NCBI RefSeq assembly: GCF_007754155.1
Contig: NZ_CP037423.1
Coordinates: 2,852,001 to 2,916,000, forward strand
Length of the DNA: 64,000 bases
Direction of reading: 5' to 3'
Source of the DNA: Stieleria neptunia
GTDB lineage: Bacteria; Planctomycetota; Planctomycetia; Pirellulales; Pirellulaceae
Within the stretch, counting starts at the first letter, position 1; every line of letters starts with the position of its first letter. Both the position numbers and the translations under genes were made by a program. Positions 16,003 to 25,080 of the stretch are shown piece by piece. A model generated the notes under the pieces. It was not told the DNA's origin and did no database searches. It worked only from the letters and a program-made list of their open reading frames with translations.

Positions 16003-17540
16003 CGTTTGATTTTTCCTGTCGCTGAAATTTCGATCGAATCGACTAAGCTGACAATAGCAGGCACTTTGTAGGGCTCCAAACTTTCCCGGCAAAACCGGAC
16101 CAGAATGCTCGGCGCGTCAACGGGATCAAGTTCGGCACCTTCTGCCAAGACGACCTCGGATTCAACAATGGATCCGGTAAAAGGATTGCGTTTCGCTGAG
16201 ACCCGCGCCATCGAAACCGCAGGATGCTTCAGCAAGGCTCGTTCGACATCATGTGGATGAACCTTACGCCCCCCAACGTTGATCATCCCAGATGCGCGAC
16301 CAGCGAAATGGAATCGATCTCCCCGTCGTTCGATCATGTCCTCGGTATCAATGAAGCCGTCGCTGCCCGCCAGTTCGCGTTGGGGATCGGAATATGACTG
16401 CTCCAGCTTCGCCGGCTTCACCAACAATGTTCCCGCTTCCGACCTTCGCAATTGGATTCCATCGGGCGGTTCGCTCAAGAAATGCGCTGGAAACCCTTCC
16501 ATTCCATCCCGCACGGCAAACCCTACGCCCGCTTCGGTCGATGCATAGATGTGAGTGACCCTCGCGGTGGGAAAGAGCTTGCGCAATTGATCCAAGATCG
16601 GTTGGTCACAAATTTCACCACCCAGCGTGATGCGTTTTAGATCTAATGAGTTTGCGGCTCCTGTCATCAAGATCATTCGCCACATCGTTGGCGTCGCCGA
16701 CAACGCGTTACACTTCAGATCGCAGAACGCGGCGATGCGGTCCGTCAGCGTCGTCGAATCGTTCGATAGGATGATCGTGGAACCTCCGAACAGGCTTTGC
16801 AAAAACACTTGAAGTCCGGCAAAGCTGCCGAGCGAATAGAGTGATCCCCAGACAAACTCCTTGCCACGTTCCAGATCACTTTTCACTGACCGCGAAAGCG
16901 ATGCCAGCGTGTGCGAAACAAGCTTCGGACGGCCGGTCGTGCCCGAGGTAGGTAGAATCCATCGTGTGGGCAGGACTTCATTCATTTGTCCATCGACAGA
17001 TCCGCCTCCCGCAGGTGCACGATCCTCCACGCAAACAGATCGTGTGGTTGTGCCTCCGACTCCGTGCGTCTGAAACGCCGACGCCGTGGAGCGGCTTTGC
17101 GGACGGACGTCCATCGGAATGCAACGGTCCGATCGCAGAAACGTACCGACCGGCGGAATGTCAAGCGTCACCACGTCGCAACCGGGAACGGTGATTTCGC
17201 CGCCAATCGTGACCACCGAATCGATCTTCGACTCAATGACAATTGCCTGCAGTGTGCGTTCATCCTGTCCGGTGGGCAAGATTGCCATTTCGCTTGCGAC
17301 CCCGTCAAACAGCAATAGGAGCGTGCCGAGTTCAAGGTCATTTGCGGCCAGGATCGCCACTTTCTTCCGACGAAACGACAAGGCGATGGCACGGGCCGAT
17401 CGCAACCAGTCTTGAAGATCGGCTGCACGAATTCGTTGACCGCTGAGCGACACCCAAACGGGATGGTCGGGCTGAACTCGGTCAAGCAAATCAGAGAGTC
17501 TCACGAGCGTCTCACGCCGGTTGATGGTTCGTATAGACAT
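15999..17540 (-). CDS. AMP-dependent acyl-CoA/acyl-ACP ligase
   Basis: A 513-residue member of the ANL (adenylate-forming) superfamily that would activate a carboxylic acid as an acyl-adenylate. The core motifs are in order: LPTSGTTGRPKLV (P-loop), YASTEAG, DTEDM, FAGRASGMINVGGRKVHP and the C-terminal catalytic Lys in ATGKIKR. It is tightly packed between the ACP gene (its start overlaps the ACP stop by about 29 bp) and the SDR gene (4-bp overlap). Activation followed by loading onto that ACP is the natural reading. Related ligase/ACP pairs are known in exosortase-associated polysaccharide loci. The substrate is unknown. TTG 17543 is an alternative start. Confidence 0.88.
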   Translation of the reverse strand: MSIRTINRRETLVRLSDLLDRVQPDHPVWVSLSGQRIRAADLQDWLRSARAIALSFRRKKVAILAANDLELGTLLLLFDGVASEMAILPTGQDERTLQAIVIESKIDSVVTIGGEITVPGCDVVTLDIPPVGTFLRSDRCIPMDVRPQSRSTASAFQTHGVGGTTTRSVCVEDRAPAGGGSVDGQMNEVLPTRWILPTSGTTGRPKLVSHTLASLSRSVKSDLERGKEFVWGSLYSLGSFAGLQVFLQSLFGGSTIILSNDSTTLTDRIAAFCDLKCNALSATPTMWRMILMTGAANSLDLKRITLGGEICDQPILDQLRKLFPTARVTHIYASTEAGVGFAVRDGMEGFPAHFLSEPPDGIQLRRSEAGTLLVKPAKLEQSYSDPQRELAGSDGFIDTEDMIERRGDRFHFAGRASGMINVGGRKVHPHDVERALLKHPAVSMARVSAKRNPFTGSIVESEVVLAEGAELDPVDAPSILVRFCRESLEPYKVPAIVSLVDSIEISATGKIKR

Positions 17541-17775
17541 CAATCAAATCTTGAAACGTATGCGGATAGATCGGTTGATCGGATTGAGAAAACGGATCGA
17601 ACCCGAGTTCCCGCTCCAGGCGTGCGACGACAATCGCGAAGTCCAGGGAGTCGAGCCCGCTCTCCAACAACGCGGTGTTTTCGTTGAAACCGGTGGTGAG
17701 TTCTTTGCCACCTTCGTCCGCAACGGCATTTAATGTTTCCAGGATCTTGGATCGATAGTCGAGATTGATTTTCAT
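17512..17775 (-). CDS. Acyl carrier protein
   Basis: An 87-residue acidic helical protein with the phosphopantetheine attachment site Ser43 in ESGLDSLDFAIVVARLE. The length is normal for a stand-alone ACP. It is followed by an overlapping acyl ligase and then a FabG-like reductase, so it is a dedicated carrier rather than the housekeeping AcpP. ATG 17775 gives the standard N-terminus; the longer frame from 17835 is not supported. It lies 80 bp downstream of the initiating sugar transferase in the same orientation. Confidence 0.9.
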   Translation of the reverse strand: MKINLDYRSKILETLNAVADEGGKELTTGFNENTALLESGLDSLDFAIVVARLERELGFDPFSQSDQPIYPHTFQDLIDVYTNHQPA

Positions 17776-17854
17776 CTGTATCGTATAAAACAAGAAGTGA
17801 TTGTTTTGAAGAAAAAGTCTGTCGAAAAGGGTCACGCCGTGTTCGACGCTACCA

Positions 17855-18460
17855 CTAGTGCTCTACCGTTTCGACACGACGAAACGGCGGCATGGTCGCG
17901 TGGCCTTTCGCGGTCACGCCTCTCCTTGATAGGACGGTCATGAAGGTGCGAACGAGGATTTTGATGTCCAACGAAAAACATTGATGGTCGACGTACCAAA
18001 CGTCCATCCGAAATCTCTCGTCCCAATCAAGGTCATTGCGACCATTGACCTGGGCCCAACCGGTGATCCCTGGACGCACCTCATGACGCCGCGCCTGTTC
18101 TGAATCGTACTCCTGCAAATATTCCATTAGCAACGGCCTCGGCCCCACCAGGCTCATTTCGCCGCGTAAGACGTTGATCAATTCGGGCAATTCATCCAAG
18201 CTTGTTGACCGCAACCAAATTCCAAATCGCGTTAAACGTTGTTCATCCGATAGCAGTTGCCCATTTTCGTCTCGGCGATCTTTCATTGATCGGAACTTTA
18301 GCAATTCAAACGGCTTTCCGTTTCTCCCGGGTCGAACTTGCCGAAACAAGACAGGGGTACCAAGTTTCCACCACACCAGACTGCCTATCACCGCCAACAA
18401 GGGCGACATCAACAGCAACAGTAGACATGCGCTGGCCAGATCAAACGCTCTTTTCAACAT
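17855..18460 (-). CDS. pglC: PglC-like initiating phosphoglycosyl transferase
   Basis: A 201-residue monotopic phosphoglycosyltransferase that would move a phosphosugar from a UDP-sugar to undecaprenyl phosphate, the first membrane step of glycan assembly. It has one N-terminal re-entrant hydrophobic helix (residues 8-30), KFRSM, the catalytic Asp89-Glu90 in STSLDELPEL, GEMSLVGPRPLL and RPGITGWAQVNGR. The small size and the sequence through LSDE..RFG and RRGVTAKGHAT match PglC of Campylobacter more closely than the large WcaJ type. This suggests UDP-di-N-acetylbacillosamine or a relative as donor. The stop codon lies in the palindrome CACTAGTG. Confidence 0.88.
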   Translation of the reverse strand: MLKRAFDLASACLLLLLMSPLLAVIGSLVWWKLGTPVLFRQVRPGRNGKPFELLKFRSMKDRRDENGQLLSDEQRLTRFGIWLRSTSLDELPELINVLRGEMSLVGPRPLLMEYLQEYDSEQARRHEVRPGITGWAQVNGRNDLDWDERFRMDVWYVDHQCFSLDIKILVRTFMTVLSRRGVTAKGHATMPPFRRVETVEH

Positions 18461-18505
18461 CGCCGTCGTGTCCCAGTTTGTCGTGTCCCAGATTGCTGGA
18501 GGCCG

Positions 18506-19387
18506 TCATGCAGGTTGAACAAGTTTGGGACATTCATTTGGACATCCCTGCAAATAGGGTTCGATCATTTGCAGTTGCTGCGTCGTCAGCCGTTGTCGTC
18601 CAATGCCGACGTTGGACCGAGAGATTCGGTTGGTCGCGAAGTGTTGACGATACCAATCCCGGTCGATGTCCAGGAAGCAGGCAAAACGCTCAAGTTCATC
18701 GAGAGGTTTTTCAACGAAACTTTCGTATTCGATGGCAATTTGACGCTCATTGGGAATCGCCTGCAATGCCTGCGTCGCCATGGTTGTCGAGCGAGACCAC
18801 TGTGCCGCACAGACTTCGAGAATCTCTCGTGTTTGAACGTCGTGGTCGATTCCCGCATAGCGAACTCCCCAGGTACCGGCCCGGCGCTCGTTGAATCCGA
18901 GCAATCGGCTGACCACGCGAGACGCCACCTGTTTGCTCAAGGATAACGCTTGCGGGTCTTTCCACCACGGGTAGGAAAGTAGCTTCTTCGCAAAGTGCCG
19001 CCAGTCGGGAGGCATCGTCCATTGGCGATAAATCGACTCAATGGTGTCGATCCCGTCGCGAGTCAGGTGAATGTACTTGGCGTTCGGAAACACAGAGTCG
19101 ACAAACGGCAGGCGTAGACAATTGGAAACCGTTTTTTCGATTAAGACGGGGGCGCCCCGATGATAGCGATCAAATTTTTTGTGAATCGCTTGCCGCGTTC
19201 GCTGCGTGAGCGCCGTGGCGGAAAGTTCGTCACTGGCGATCGCGGTCTGATTGGTTTGCCAAATGTGGTCAACTTCGTGCGGGATCAAGTCGACGTCTGG
19301 GTGGGCCCCGATGCTGTCGCGAACAAGCTTCGTCCCCGACCGCAACGCGCCAACCAGAATCACGGGGGTGTAGCGGTATTCTTTCAC
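18506..19387 (-). CDS. Sulfotransferase family protein (1 of 3 in locus)
   Basis: A 293-residue PAPS-dependent sulfotransferase. The 5'-phosphosulfate-binding loop is VILVGALRSGTKLVRDSI at the N-terminus, and the 3'-phosphate region is YIHLTRDGIDTIESIYRQW. The N-terminal Arg-Ser-Gly-Thr-Lys loop is normal for the fold. It is expected to transfer sulfate to a sugar hydroxyl of the polysaccharide on the cytoplasmic side. It lies between the initiating transferase and the deacetylase in one gene run. Confidence 0.85.
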   Translation of the reverse strand: MKEYRYTPVILVGALRSGTKLVRDSIGAHPDVDLIPHEVDHIWQTNQTAIASDELSATALTQRTRQAIHKKFDRYHRGAPVLIEKTVSNCLRLPFVDSVFPNAKYIHLTRDGIDTIESIYRQWTMPPDWRHFAKKLLSYPWWKDPQALSLSKQVASRVVSRLLGFNERRAGTWGVRYAGIDHDVQTREILEVCAAQWSRSTTMATQALQAIPNERQIAIEYESFVEKPLDELERFACFLDIDRDWYRQHFATNRISRSNVGIGRQRLTTQQLQMIEPYLQGCPNECPKLVQPA

Positions 19388-19417
19388 GATGGTGTTCTTA
19401 TACCTCCATTCGAGCGA

Positions 19418-20371
19418 CTACCGCTCTAACATGTTCCGTTGCGGCGTTCGCAAACGTTCAACCGGTCCAGAATTCGAGCGGTGCTGCAACTGAAAGACGT
19501 CGCGTATAGTTCCAAAGTCGAACTGTCGGATCAGCTTTGACAGCTTGTTGACGGTCTTTCCCCGATTGATCAACTGCATTCGATGTGCGAATCGAGTTTT
19601 CCACGGCGCTGCACGAACGGCCACGTCAAAGTCGGGATTGCTCGTGTTGTCGGCAAGTTCATACGGGTGCAAATAGACCACGGCGTGGCGGTGCTCTCGT
19701 TCGACTTGCCGAATCGCGGACGCATTCCAATCGTAAGGCAAATACCTGAGATAGCCGCCACCGGCGGCCGGCCAACGACGTCCCAGTCGTTTGACAACGG
19801 TCATCGGGATTTCCAAGATGCTTTTGTTTCCCCGCTGAACCGTCCACGGCACCAGCGGGGCTTGGGGGTCACCGTAGTGCCTCCCAGAAAATGGAAATAC
19901 ACTCGAATCGTATTGGAAGCCCAGATCGCACAGCACGTCATAGGCCCACGGGGTTGACCGGTCCAGGGAGAACTGCGGCGCGCGAAATCCACAGACCGCC
20001 GTGCCTCCGATGTCTTCCAGCGTTTCTCGTGAACGCCTCAGATCGTCGCGAAACTCTGATTCGGTGACCTTGTTCACGTAGATGTGAGAAAAACCGTGAG
20101 AGCCCAATTCGTGGTTCTCGTTCACAATTCGCCTGACCAGGCTGGGAAACGTCTCGGCAACTCGCCCCACAATGAAAAACGTTCCACAGACGCCGGTCGA
20201 CGCGAGGAGATCGAGCAGCTTTTCGGTACAGGTCACAACCTCCCGTGTTGCTTGAACATCGGTTGCAAAATAGTTTCGTTGGAAAATTTGATAGTAGCAC
20301 TCGACATCAATCGTCAGTGCGTGTTTAGGACTCGAAGGAGATTCGATACGGGTGACTGCCGAACGGGTCAT
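19418..20371 (-). CDS. Polysaccharide deacetylase, exosortase-locus type
   Basis: A 317-residue carbohydrate esterase 4 protein. The NodB-type motifs are ALTIDVECYYQ (metal-binding Asp), ELGSHGFSH (metal-binding His pair) and CGFRAPQFSL. A C-terminal extension with RLGRRWPAAGGGYLRYLPY and VVYLHPYEL is typical of the DUF3473-containing deacetylases found beside exosortases. It would remove N-acetyl groups from amino sugars of the glycan. No signal peptide is visible. Its start overlaps the end of the next upstream glycosyltransferase gene by 4 bp (ATGA), indicating coupling. Confidence 0.9.
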   Translation of the reverse strand: MTRSAVTRIESPSSPKHALTIDVECYYQIFQRNYFATDVQATREVVTCTEKLLDLLASTGVCGTFFIVGRVAETFPSLVRRIVNENHELGSHGFSHIYVNKVTESEFRDDLRRSRETLEDIGGTAVCGFRAPQFSLDRSTPWAYDVLCDLGFQYDSSVFPFSGRHYGDPQAPLVPWTVQRGNKSILEIPMTVVKRLGRRWPAAGGGYLRYLPYDWNASAIRQVEREHRHAVVYLHPYELADNTSNPDFDVAVRAAPWKTRFAHRMQLINRGKTVNKLSKLIRQFDFGTIRDVFQLQHRSNSGPVERLRTPQRNMLER

Positions 20372-21642
20372 CGGAGCACCCCAGACGGATCAGACTCTGG
20401 GGACTCCGCTCGATTACCGGTTGCCGACACGGTGGAGCAATCGGGTGTGCGGCTCAATGGAGGCGGCGGCTCAATGCCCTTGGAACGCAACAGTCGAAGA
20501 AACTCTTGGTAGTTGGCTTCCCAAACGGGCTGTTGCTGAAACCTTTCGAGAACGCGTCTTCGGCCGGCAAGCCCGTGCCGTAGCCTCATCGAGCCGTTGT
20601 CCAGGTAGCATTCGATCGCCGACGCTAATTCTGCCGAATTCCCAAGCGGCACGAGCTTTCCCGTCACGCCGTCTTCAATCGCATCGACGCAACCCAAGGC
20701 GTTGGTCGTGACGATCGGACGCTCCATCGCAGCAGCTTCGAGCAAGGCGTTTGGCAACCCTTCGCGATAGCTGGGAAGCACAACGAGATCCATGATGCTG
20801 TAATACGGTGCCGGATCCGGAACCTGCCCTGCAAGCAATACCCTGGGATCCGACTGGAGAGATTCCTTGACGCGTTGGTCGAGTGGATGGTTGTCGTCAA
20901 ATCGACCAAGCATCAGCAGTCTGGCACTCGGATGACGTGTTGAAATACTTCGCCAAGCGTCGACAAGCTCCGCAACACCTTTGATCGTTGCGATGCGTCC
21001 GATGAACCCGACCACCTGTTCCGCGTCGGAAAGGCCGAATTGCTGACGCAGCCGATCACGCCGCTCTTGGCTGACGAGTTCCGGATTGAATCGAAGAATC
21101 GCATCCACGCCGTTGCTGCTGCCGCCAGCCAACACCTTGATCTGCGAGATCGGGCAAAGTCGCTCTTTCGCGGTCAGTTCTCGAAGCGATGGGCTCACGG
21201 CCAAAACTTGATCGGCAAGCGCGACCGTCAATTTGTAGGATCCCCAAACAAGCGGCCGTTTGAGTCGGCTTGCTGTCGAAAGCTGAAGATTGCGTAGCAG
21301 GAAGACCTTGATCGGAACTCCAACGCAACGCGCGGCGATCGTTCCCAATAACGCCGCTTTGGGCGTACTGGCGTGAATCAGATGGGGCTTGAATTCGCGG
21401 ATTCGTGACAGAACGCGGAAGAATGAACGTAGATCTCGGAACGGGCTGATCTTTCGCGTCATTTCAACGGAGGCAGTCGAGACTCCTTGGCTTTCCCCGA
21501 ACTCCGTCAGTTCCTGTCCCGGCGACGTGATCACCTGAATCTGAAACCCACGTTCCTTCATGTAAGCAACCTGACCACGAAGAAAACGCAGCGTTTCGGG
21601 CTTCGTCAGTATATAGAGCAGTCGTATTTCTTCGTTTTTCAT
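20368..21642 (-). CDS. GT4-family glycosyltransferase
   Basis: A 424-residue GT-B glycosyltransferase. The N-terminal domain contains IHASTPKAALLG. The nucleotide-sugar site in the C-terminal domain is VGFIGRIATIKGVAELVDAW and VLPSYREGLPNALLEAAAM (the E-x7-E motif). The sequence around STPKAALLG and YREGFP-like motifs is typical of GT4 enzymes adding the second or third sugar in capsule loci. Both ends overlap neighbours by 4 bp (a sulfotransferase upstream, the deacetylase downstream). The C-terminal 25 residues are Pro/Ser rich and look non-catalytic. Confidence 0.88.
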   Translation of the reverse strand: MKNEEIRLLYILTKPETLRFLRGQVAYMKERGFQIQVITSPGQELTEFGESQGVSTASVEMTRKISPFRDLRSFFRVLSRIREFKPHLIHASTPKAALLGTIAARCVGVPIKVFLLRNLQLSTASRLKRPLVWGSYKLTVALADQVLAVSPSLRELTAKERLCPISQIKVLAGGSSNGVDAILRFNPELVSQERRDRLRQQFGLSDAEQVVGFIGRIATIKGVAELVDAWRSISTRHPSARLLMLGRFDDNHPLDQRVKESLQSDPRVLLAGQVPDPAPYYSIMDLVVLPSYREGLPNALLEAAAMERPIVTTNALGCVDAIEDGVTGKLVPLGNSAELASAIECYLDNGSMRLRHGLAGRRRVLERFQQQPVWEANYQEFLRLLRSKGIEPPPPLSRTPDCSTVSATGNRAESPESDPSGVLR

Positions 21643-22514
21643 CTATCCTTTCCCGCCGAACCCACCGGCTCTCCGTCAGTACGCACCCGTCGATTCGTGT
21701 TCCAGGCACGTGTCTTGTTATTGAAGTACGCAGTGTCCTCGTGATGCAATTCTTGAAGGTAGTCACGCACTTCGGCTGGCATTGGGTCAGGCTTGCTCGG
21801 TGGGCCTAGCAGAACACGCTTAAGCCCTGCGTGTTTGAGCAATTCGACCACCCGATGCATGCCGCCGGTTCGCAGTCGAAGTGCACAGGCCGCCGACAGT
21901 TTGGCAATGCTCATCGATCGAGGTTGTCGAATTTGACCAAAGCGTTCGGATGCGTTCTCCGGAAGACGGATTCGTTCCACGCCGATAAAATCACAAACAT
22001 CATCGACAATTTTGCTCGCCTCGCATTCGAGGGTGTCCTGACGAATGTAGAAGCAATGATCTTCGCCGAATTCCGATTCCCACCTCGGACAGTAGTCCGC
22101 ATAGCGACCCGAACTCTCGATCTCGGGCATTAACTTCACCGCTTCAAAATAGTTGTTCGGGACCCGGCCTTTGTTGCGATGATGCCTGAATAGCGACCAT
22201 GTCCGATCAACCGGATCACGCAAATGGATGATCACTCGAAGCCCGTCGAATTGGCGTAGTCTGACGAGCGCCTGATCAGAATGGAAGTACGTCGGGCAGA
22301 TCTCGCCCGCCAGTCGATGTTCCGAGTGATCGGCAAAATGTCCCCAGTACCAATCCATTCCTTTTTCATAACGCGCGTCAAAGAACTTTGTCTCTTTAAC
22401 GTGCAGCGGAAATGACAACTCCCGATGGTGCCGAAGGTGATGGTGCAACCACGACGTCCCGGTGCGCTGCGGTCCGACAGCCACGAATTCAAGTCGACGT
22501 ACGAAACCATTCAT
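21639..22514 (-). CDS. Sulfotransferase family protein (2 of 3 in locus)
   Basis: A 291-residue sulfotransferase. The PAPS loop is VAVGPQRTGTSWLHHHL, and the second motif is IIHLRDPVDRTWSLFRHH. The catalytic-base region follows HVKETKFFD, as in heparan-type N/O-sulfotransferase domains. The Arg-Thr-Gly-Thr-Ser-Trp-Leu loop resembles bacterial enzymes sulfating exopolysaccharides or Nod factors. Start 22514 is used because the longer frame adds residues outside the fold. It overlaps the next gene by 4 bp. Confidence 0.88.
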   Translation of the reverse strand: MNGFVRRLEFVAVGPQRTGTSWLHHHLRHHRELSFPLHVKETKFFDARYEKGMDWYWGHFADHSEHRLAGEICPTYFHSDQALVRLRQFDGLRVIIHLRDPVDRTWSLFRHHRNKGRVPNNYFEAVKLMPEIESSGRYADYCPRWESEFGEDHCFYIRQDTLECEASKIVDDVCDFIGVERIRLPENASERFGQIRQPRSMSIAKLSAACALRLRTGGMHRVVELLKHAGLKRVLLGPPSKPDPMPAEVRDYLQELHHEDTAYFNNKTRAWNTNRRVRTDGEPVGSAGKDR

Positions 22515-22546
22515 TTCAATAATTGTCACAATAGAACAGAGACATG

Positions 22547-23755
22547 TCAGACCACTGTGGGTACAAGTAGTTCGTCGAACAACGCTTGATACTCCGTCGC
22601 CCAATTCCGGATCGATCGCTGATTTGCGACAAAGTCAGCACCGGCCGAAGCCACCTCGGGAAGCAGATGTTGATTTGACAAGCAATGCGAAAGCTTTTCG
22701 GCGAAGGCAACTTCATCTCCGACGGGGCTGATCCAGCCGGTCTTGCCATCGGTGATGACATCCGGAATTCCGCCGGCGGCGGTCGCCAGAACTGGCAACT
22801 TCGACTTCATCGCCTCCAGCACGGCCTGTGGGACCCCCTCGATATTTGAGGTGAGCACGAATAGGTGACACTCGCTCAGCAGACGTGCGACGTCATCTCG
22901 CCAGCCCAGCAGATCCACCTTCGATTCCAGGCCGTTCTCCGCAATAAACGACCGGACCTGCGAAAGATAATCTCGATCATGGCACGGCCCAACGAGTCTC
23001 AACTGGGCGAAGGGGAATTGCCGGGTGATTCGTCCGAATGCTCTCAGTAGAAGCATTTGATTTTTGCGTTGGTTCACTGAACCTACACAAATCATTCGGA
23101 ACGGATCCCACGGAGGATCGGACCGATTCCTTGGATTCGCGTCGTCCCTGATCCGATCGTCATCGACTCCAGTCGCGATCGTTTGAAGCTTGGCACGATT
23201 TCGATGCAATTGGTTCGCGCTGAACGTCGACAATTGAACGTGGTCCCCTTGAGTGACCACGCGGGCGGCAACGCGAAACGCAAGGTTGTGGAGGTGCCGC
23301 AAAATTCCTTGCGAGTGCTTTTCCATCCCGATGTCCCAAATCAGTGGAATACCGAGTTGTTTGGTCGCAAGGCCGGTCAACAAGACGCCCTTCACATTGC
23401 GCGTCCACAACAACTTGACCGCGTGATGCCTCAGAATCTTGTTGATGGAACGGTTGTGATCAAGGAGATCCTTCCCGGCCGCAATCTTCCTGAGCACACC
23501 TCCCGATAGAGATTTTCCATCCTGCTCGCCGATGCGATGCGATTGCCCGAGGATGATCGGTTGGATGTCGAGTTTTAAGACGGCATCACTAAACTCGCTT
23601 TCTCGGTTCGTAATGACCACCGGATCGAACCGCTTTCGATCGAGATGCCGAATCAGGTTATATGCCGTACGGGGCCCACCCGTGAATGACCGATTGAACC
23701 CAATATAGAATCCGACCCGTGCCGGTCGTTCACGCATCATCTTGTTGAGACACAT
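22547..23755 (-). CDS. GT4-family glycosyltransferase
   Basis: A 402-residue GT-B enzyme. The N-terminal acceptor domain starts RVGFYIGFNRSFTGGPRTAYNLI. The C-terminal donor site is MICVGSVNQRKNQMLLLRAF and FVLTSNIEGVPQAVLEAMKSKLPVLAT. The E-x7-E motif is intact. An alternative start at 23740 is possible. The role is the addition of one sugar to the lipid-linked repeat unit; linkage and donor cannot be read from sequence. Confidence 0.88.
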   Translation of the reverse strand: MCLNKMMRERPARVGFYIGFNRSFTGGPRTAYNLIRHLDRKRFDPVVITNRESEFSDAVLKLDIQPIILGQSHRIGEQDGKSLSGGVLRKIAAGKDLLDHNRSINKILRHHAVKLLWTRNVKGVLLTGLATKQLGIPLIWDIGMEKHSQGILRHLHNLAFRVAARVVTQGDHVQLSTFSANQLHRNRAKLQTIATGVDDDRIRDDANPRNRSDPPWDPFRMICVGSVNQRKNQMLLLRAFGRITRQFPFAQLRLVGPCHDRDYLSQVRSFIAENGLESKVDLLGWRDDVARLLSECHLFVLTSNIEGVPQAVLEAMKSKLPVLATAAGGIPDVITDGKTGWISPVGDEVAFAEKLSHCLSNQHLLPEVASAGADFVANQRSIRNWATEYQALFDELLVPTVV

Positions 23756-23865
23756 ACATGGGGTGCCGCGAAAAAGGAGACAGGTGACAACATTGCGAAG
23801 CCCCCGTCACGCTCTTTGAATTTTCGTGCCTGACTTCTTTTCCGTACGACAAACCAAATCCGATC

Positions 23866-25080
23866 CTAAACGCTGCCAGAGCACTCGCTTGTTGTCAGCA
23901 GCGGCCCTTTTGACAACGAGCGAATCGAACCATCAATCGTTTCGTCAATCAGACGGCCGTATTCCTCCGCGATCAGGGGGCTACTGAACTGATGTGCTCG
24001 CTCCATCCCCAACGTCGCCAAACGGTTTCTTTGATCCGAATCGAGCAACAACTCGATCAGCGCACCAGCGAGAGCGGAGGCATCTCGGGCGGGAACCAAC
24101 TTTCCGTACCGGCCGTTGTCGAGAATCTCCGCGGGACCAAACGGACAATCCGTTGACACGATCGCGGTCCCGCACGCCATCGCCTCGACCAGAACGTTTC
24201 CAAAGCCTTCCCAAAGTGACGACAGCACGAAAATGTCGGCCCGACGGAAGAAACAAAATGGGTTTTCCTGAAAGCCGAGAAACTTGACAGCGGAGCCAAT
24301 ACCAAGTTTCGACGCCTGGGCTTTCAATGTCGCTTCGTCCTGTCCTTTTCCGAGGATCCATAGCGTCGCGTTTGATTCTTGTCGGACCATCTTGAACGCA
24401 TCAAGCAGAACGGGAAACCCCTTCTGTTTTGTCAATCGGCCGCAAGCGACCAACAATGGACCTTCGACCTCCGGCCCCTCGACAACCTGATGGCTGCGTT
24501 CGATCATTGCTTCATCAAACGCGGCATTATGAATCACCGCGACCTTCCCCCGACAGGCTGGAATCGACTCGCATAGATCTTCTGCGACCCCCGTCGACAA
24601 AGCGATAATCTGATCCGACTGTCGGTACGCCCGCTTGATCCCGAATTGAGCCATTTTCAACGGCAAGGGAAGTTGCTTGATCTGTGCCGACAAGTTGTTT
24701 TGGATCACACAAATCAGTTTCGGACGATCACGCCCGGTAAAACAATCGACCGCTTTCGCCATCGATGCACAGGCATGCCCCATGACGGGAAGGACGGCGC
24801 AAGGCCTCGTCTCCCGAATCATCTCCTTCAAGGCTTTAGTTGACTGCAACATCGCCAAGGTCGAACTCTTTTTTCCGGGCGGAAAAATTTGGTGCAGCGT
24901 TACGTCGGGCCGCAGCATGGATTCGTAAGATCCGCCTCCGCGGGCGACAACCAGAGACACGTCAAATCGTTCGCGATCCAACGAGTTGACGATCCGCAGC
25001 AAATGCATCTCTGCACCGCCCCCACCGAGCCGCGACGTAAAAAAGAGAATGTTTTTGCGAGACACCGTTCTAACAACCAT
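23866..25080 (-). CDS. GT4-family glycosyltransferase
   Basis: A 404-residue GT-B enzyme. The N-terminal glycine-rich loop is LFFTSRLGGGGAEMHLLRI. The donor motifs are LLVACGRLTKQKGFPVLLDAF and FVLSSLWEGFGNVLVEAMACGTAIVSTDCPFGPAEIL, characteristic of GT4 enzymes such as the N-acetylgalactosamine transferases of the Pgl/Wbn type. The start lies 11 bp inside the end of the upstream sulfotransferase gene. An upstream in-frame start at 25125 would overlap more. A gap of 110 bp separates it from the next downstream gene. Confidence 0.9.
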   Translation of the reverse strand: MVVRTVSRKNILFFTSRLGGGGAEMHLLRIVNSLDRERFDVSLVVARGGGSYESMLRPDVTLHQIFPPGKKSSTLAMLQSTKALKEMIRETRPCAVLPVMGHACASMAKAVDCFTGRDRPKLICVIQNNLSAQIKQLPLPLKMAQFGIKRAYRQSDQIIALSTGVAEDLCESIPACRGKVAVIHNAAFDEAMIERSHQVVEGPEVEGPLLVACGRLTKQKGFPVLLDAFKMVRQESNATLWILGKGQDEATLKAQASKLGIGSAVKFLGFQENPFCFFRRADIFVLSSLWEGFGNVLVEAMACGTAIVSTDCPFGPAEILDNGRYGKLVPARDASALAGALIELLLDSDQRNRLATLGMERAHQFSSPLIAEEYGRLIDETIDGSIRSLSKGPLLTTSECSGSV

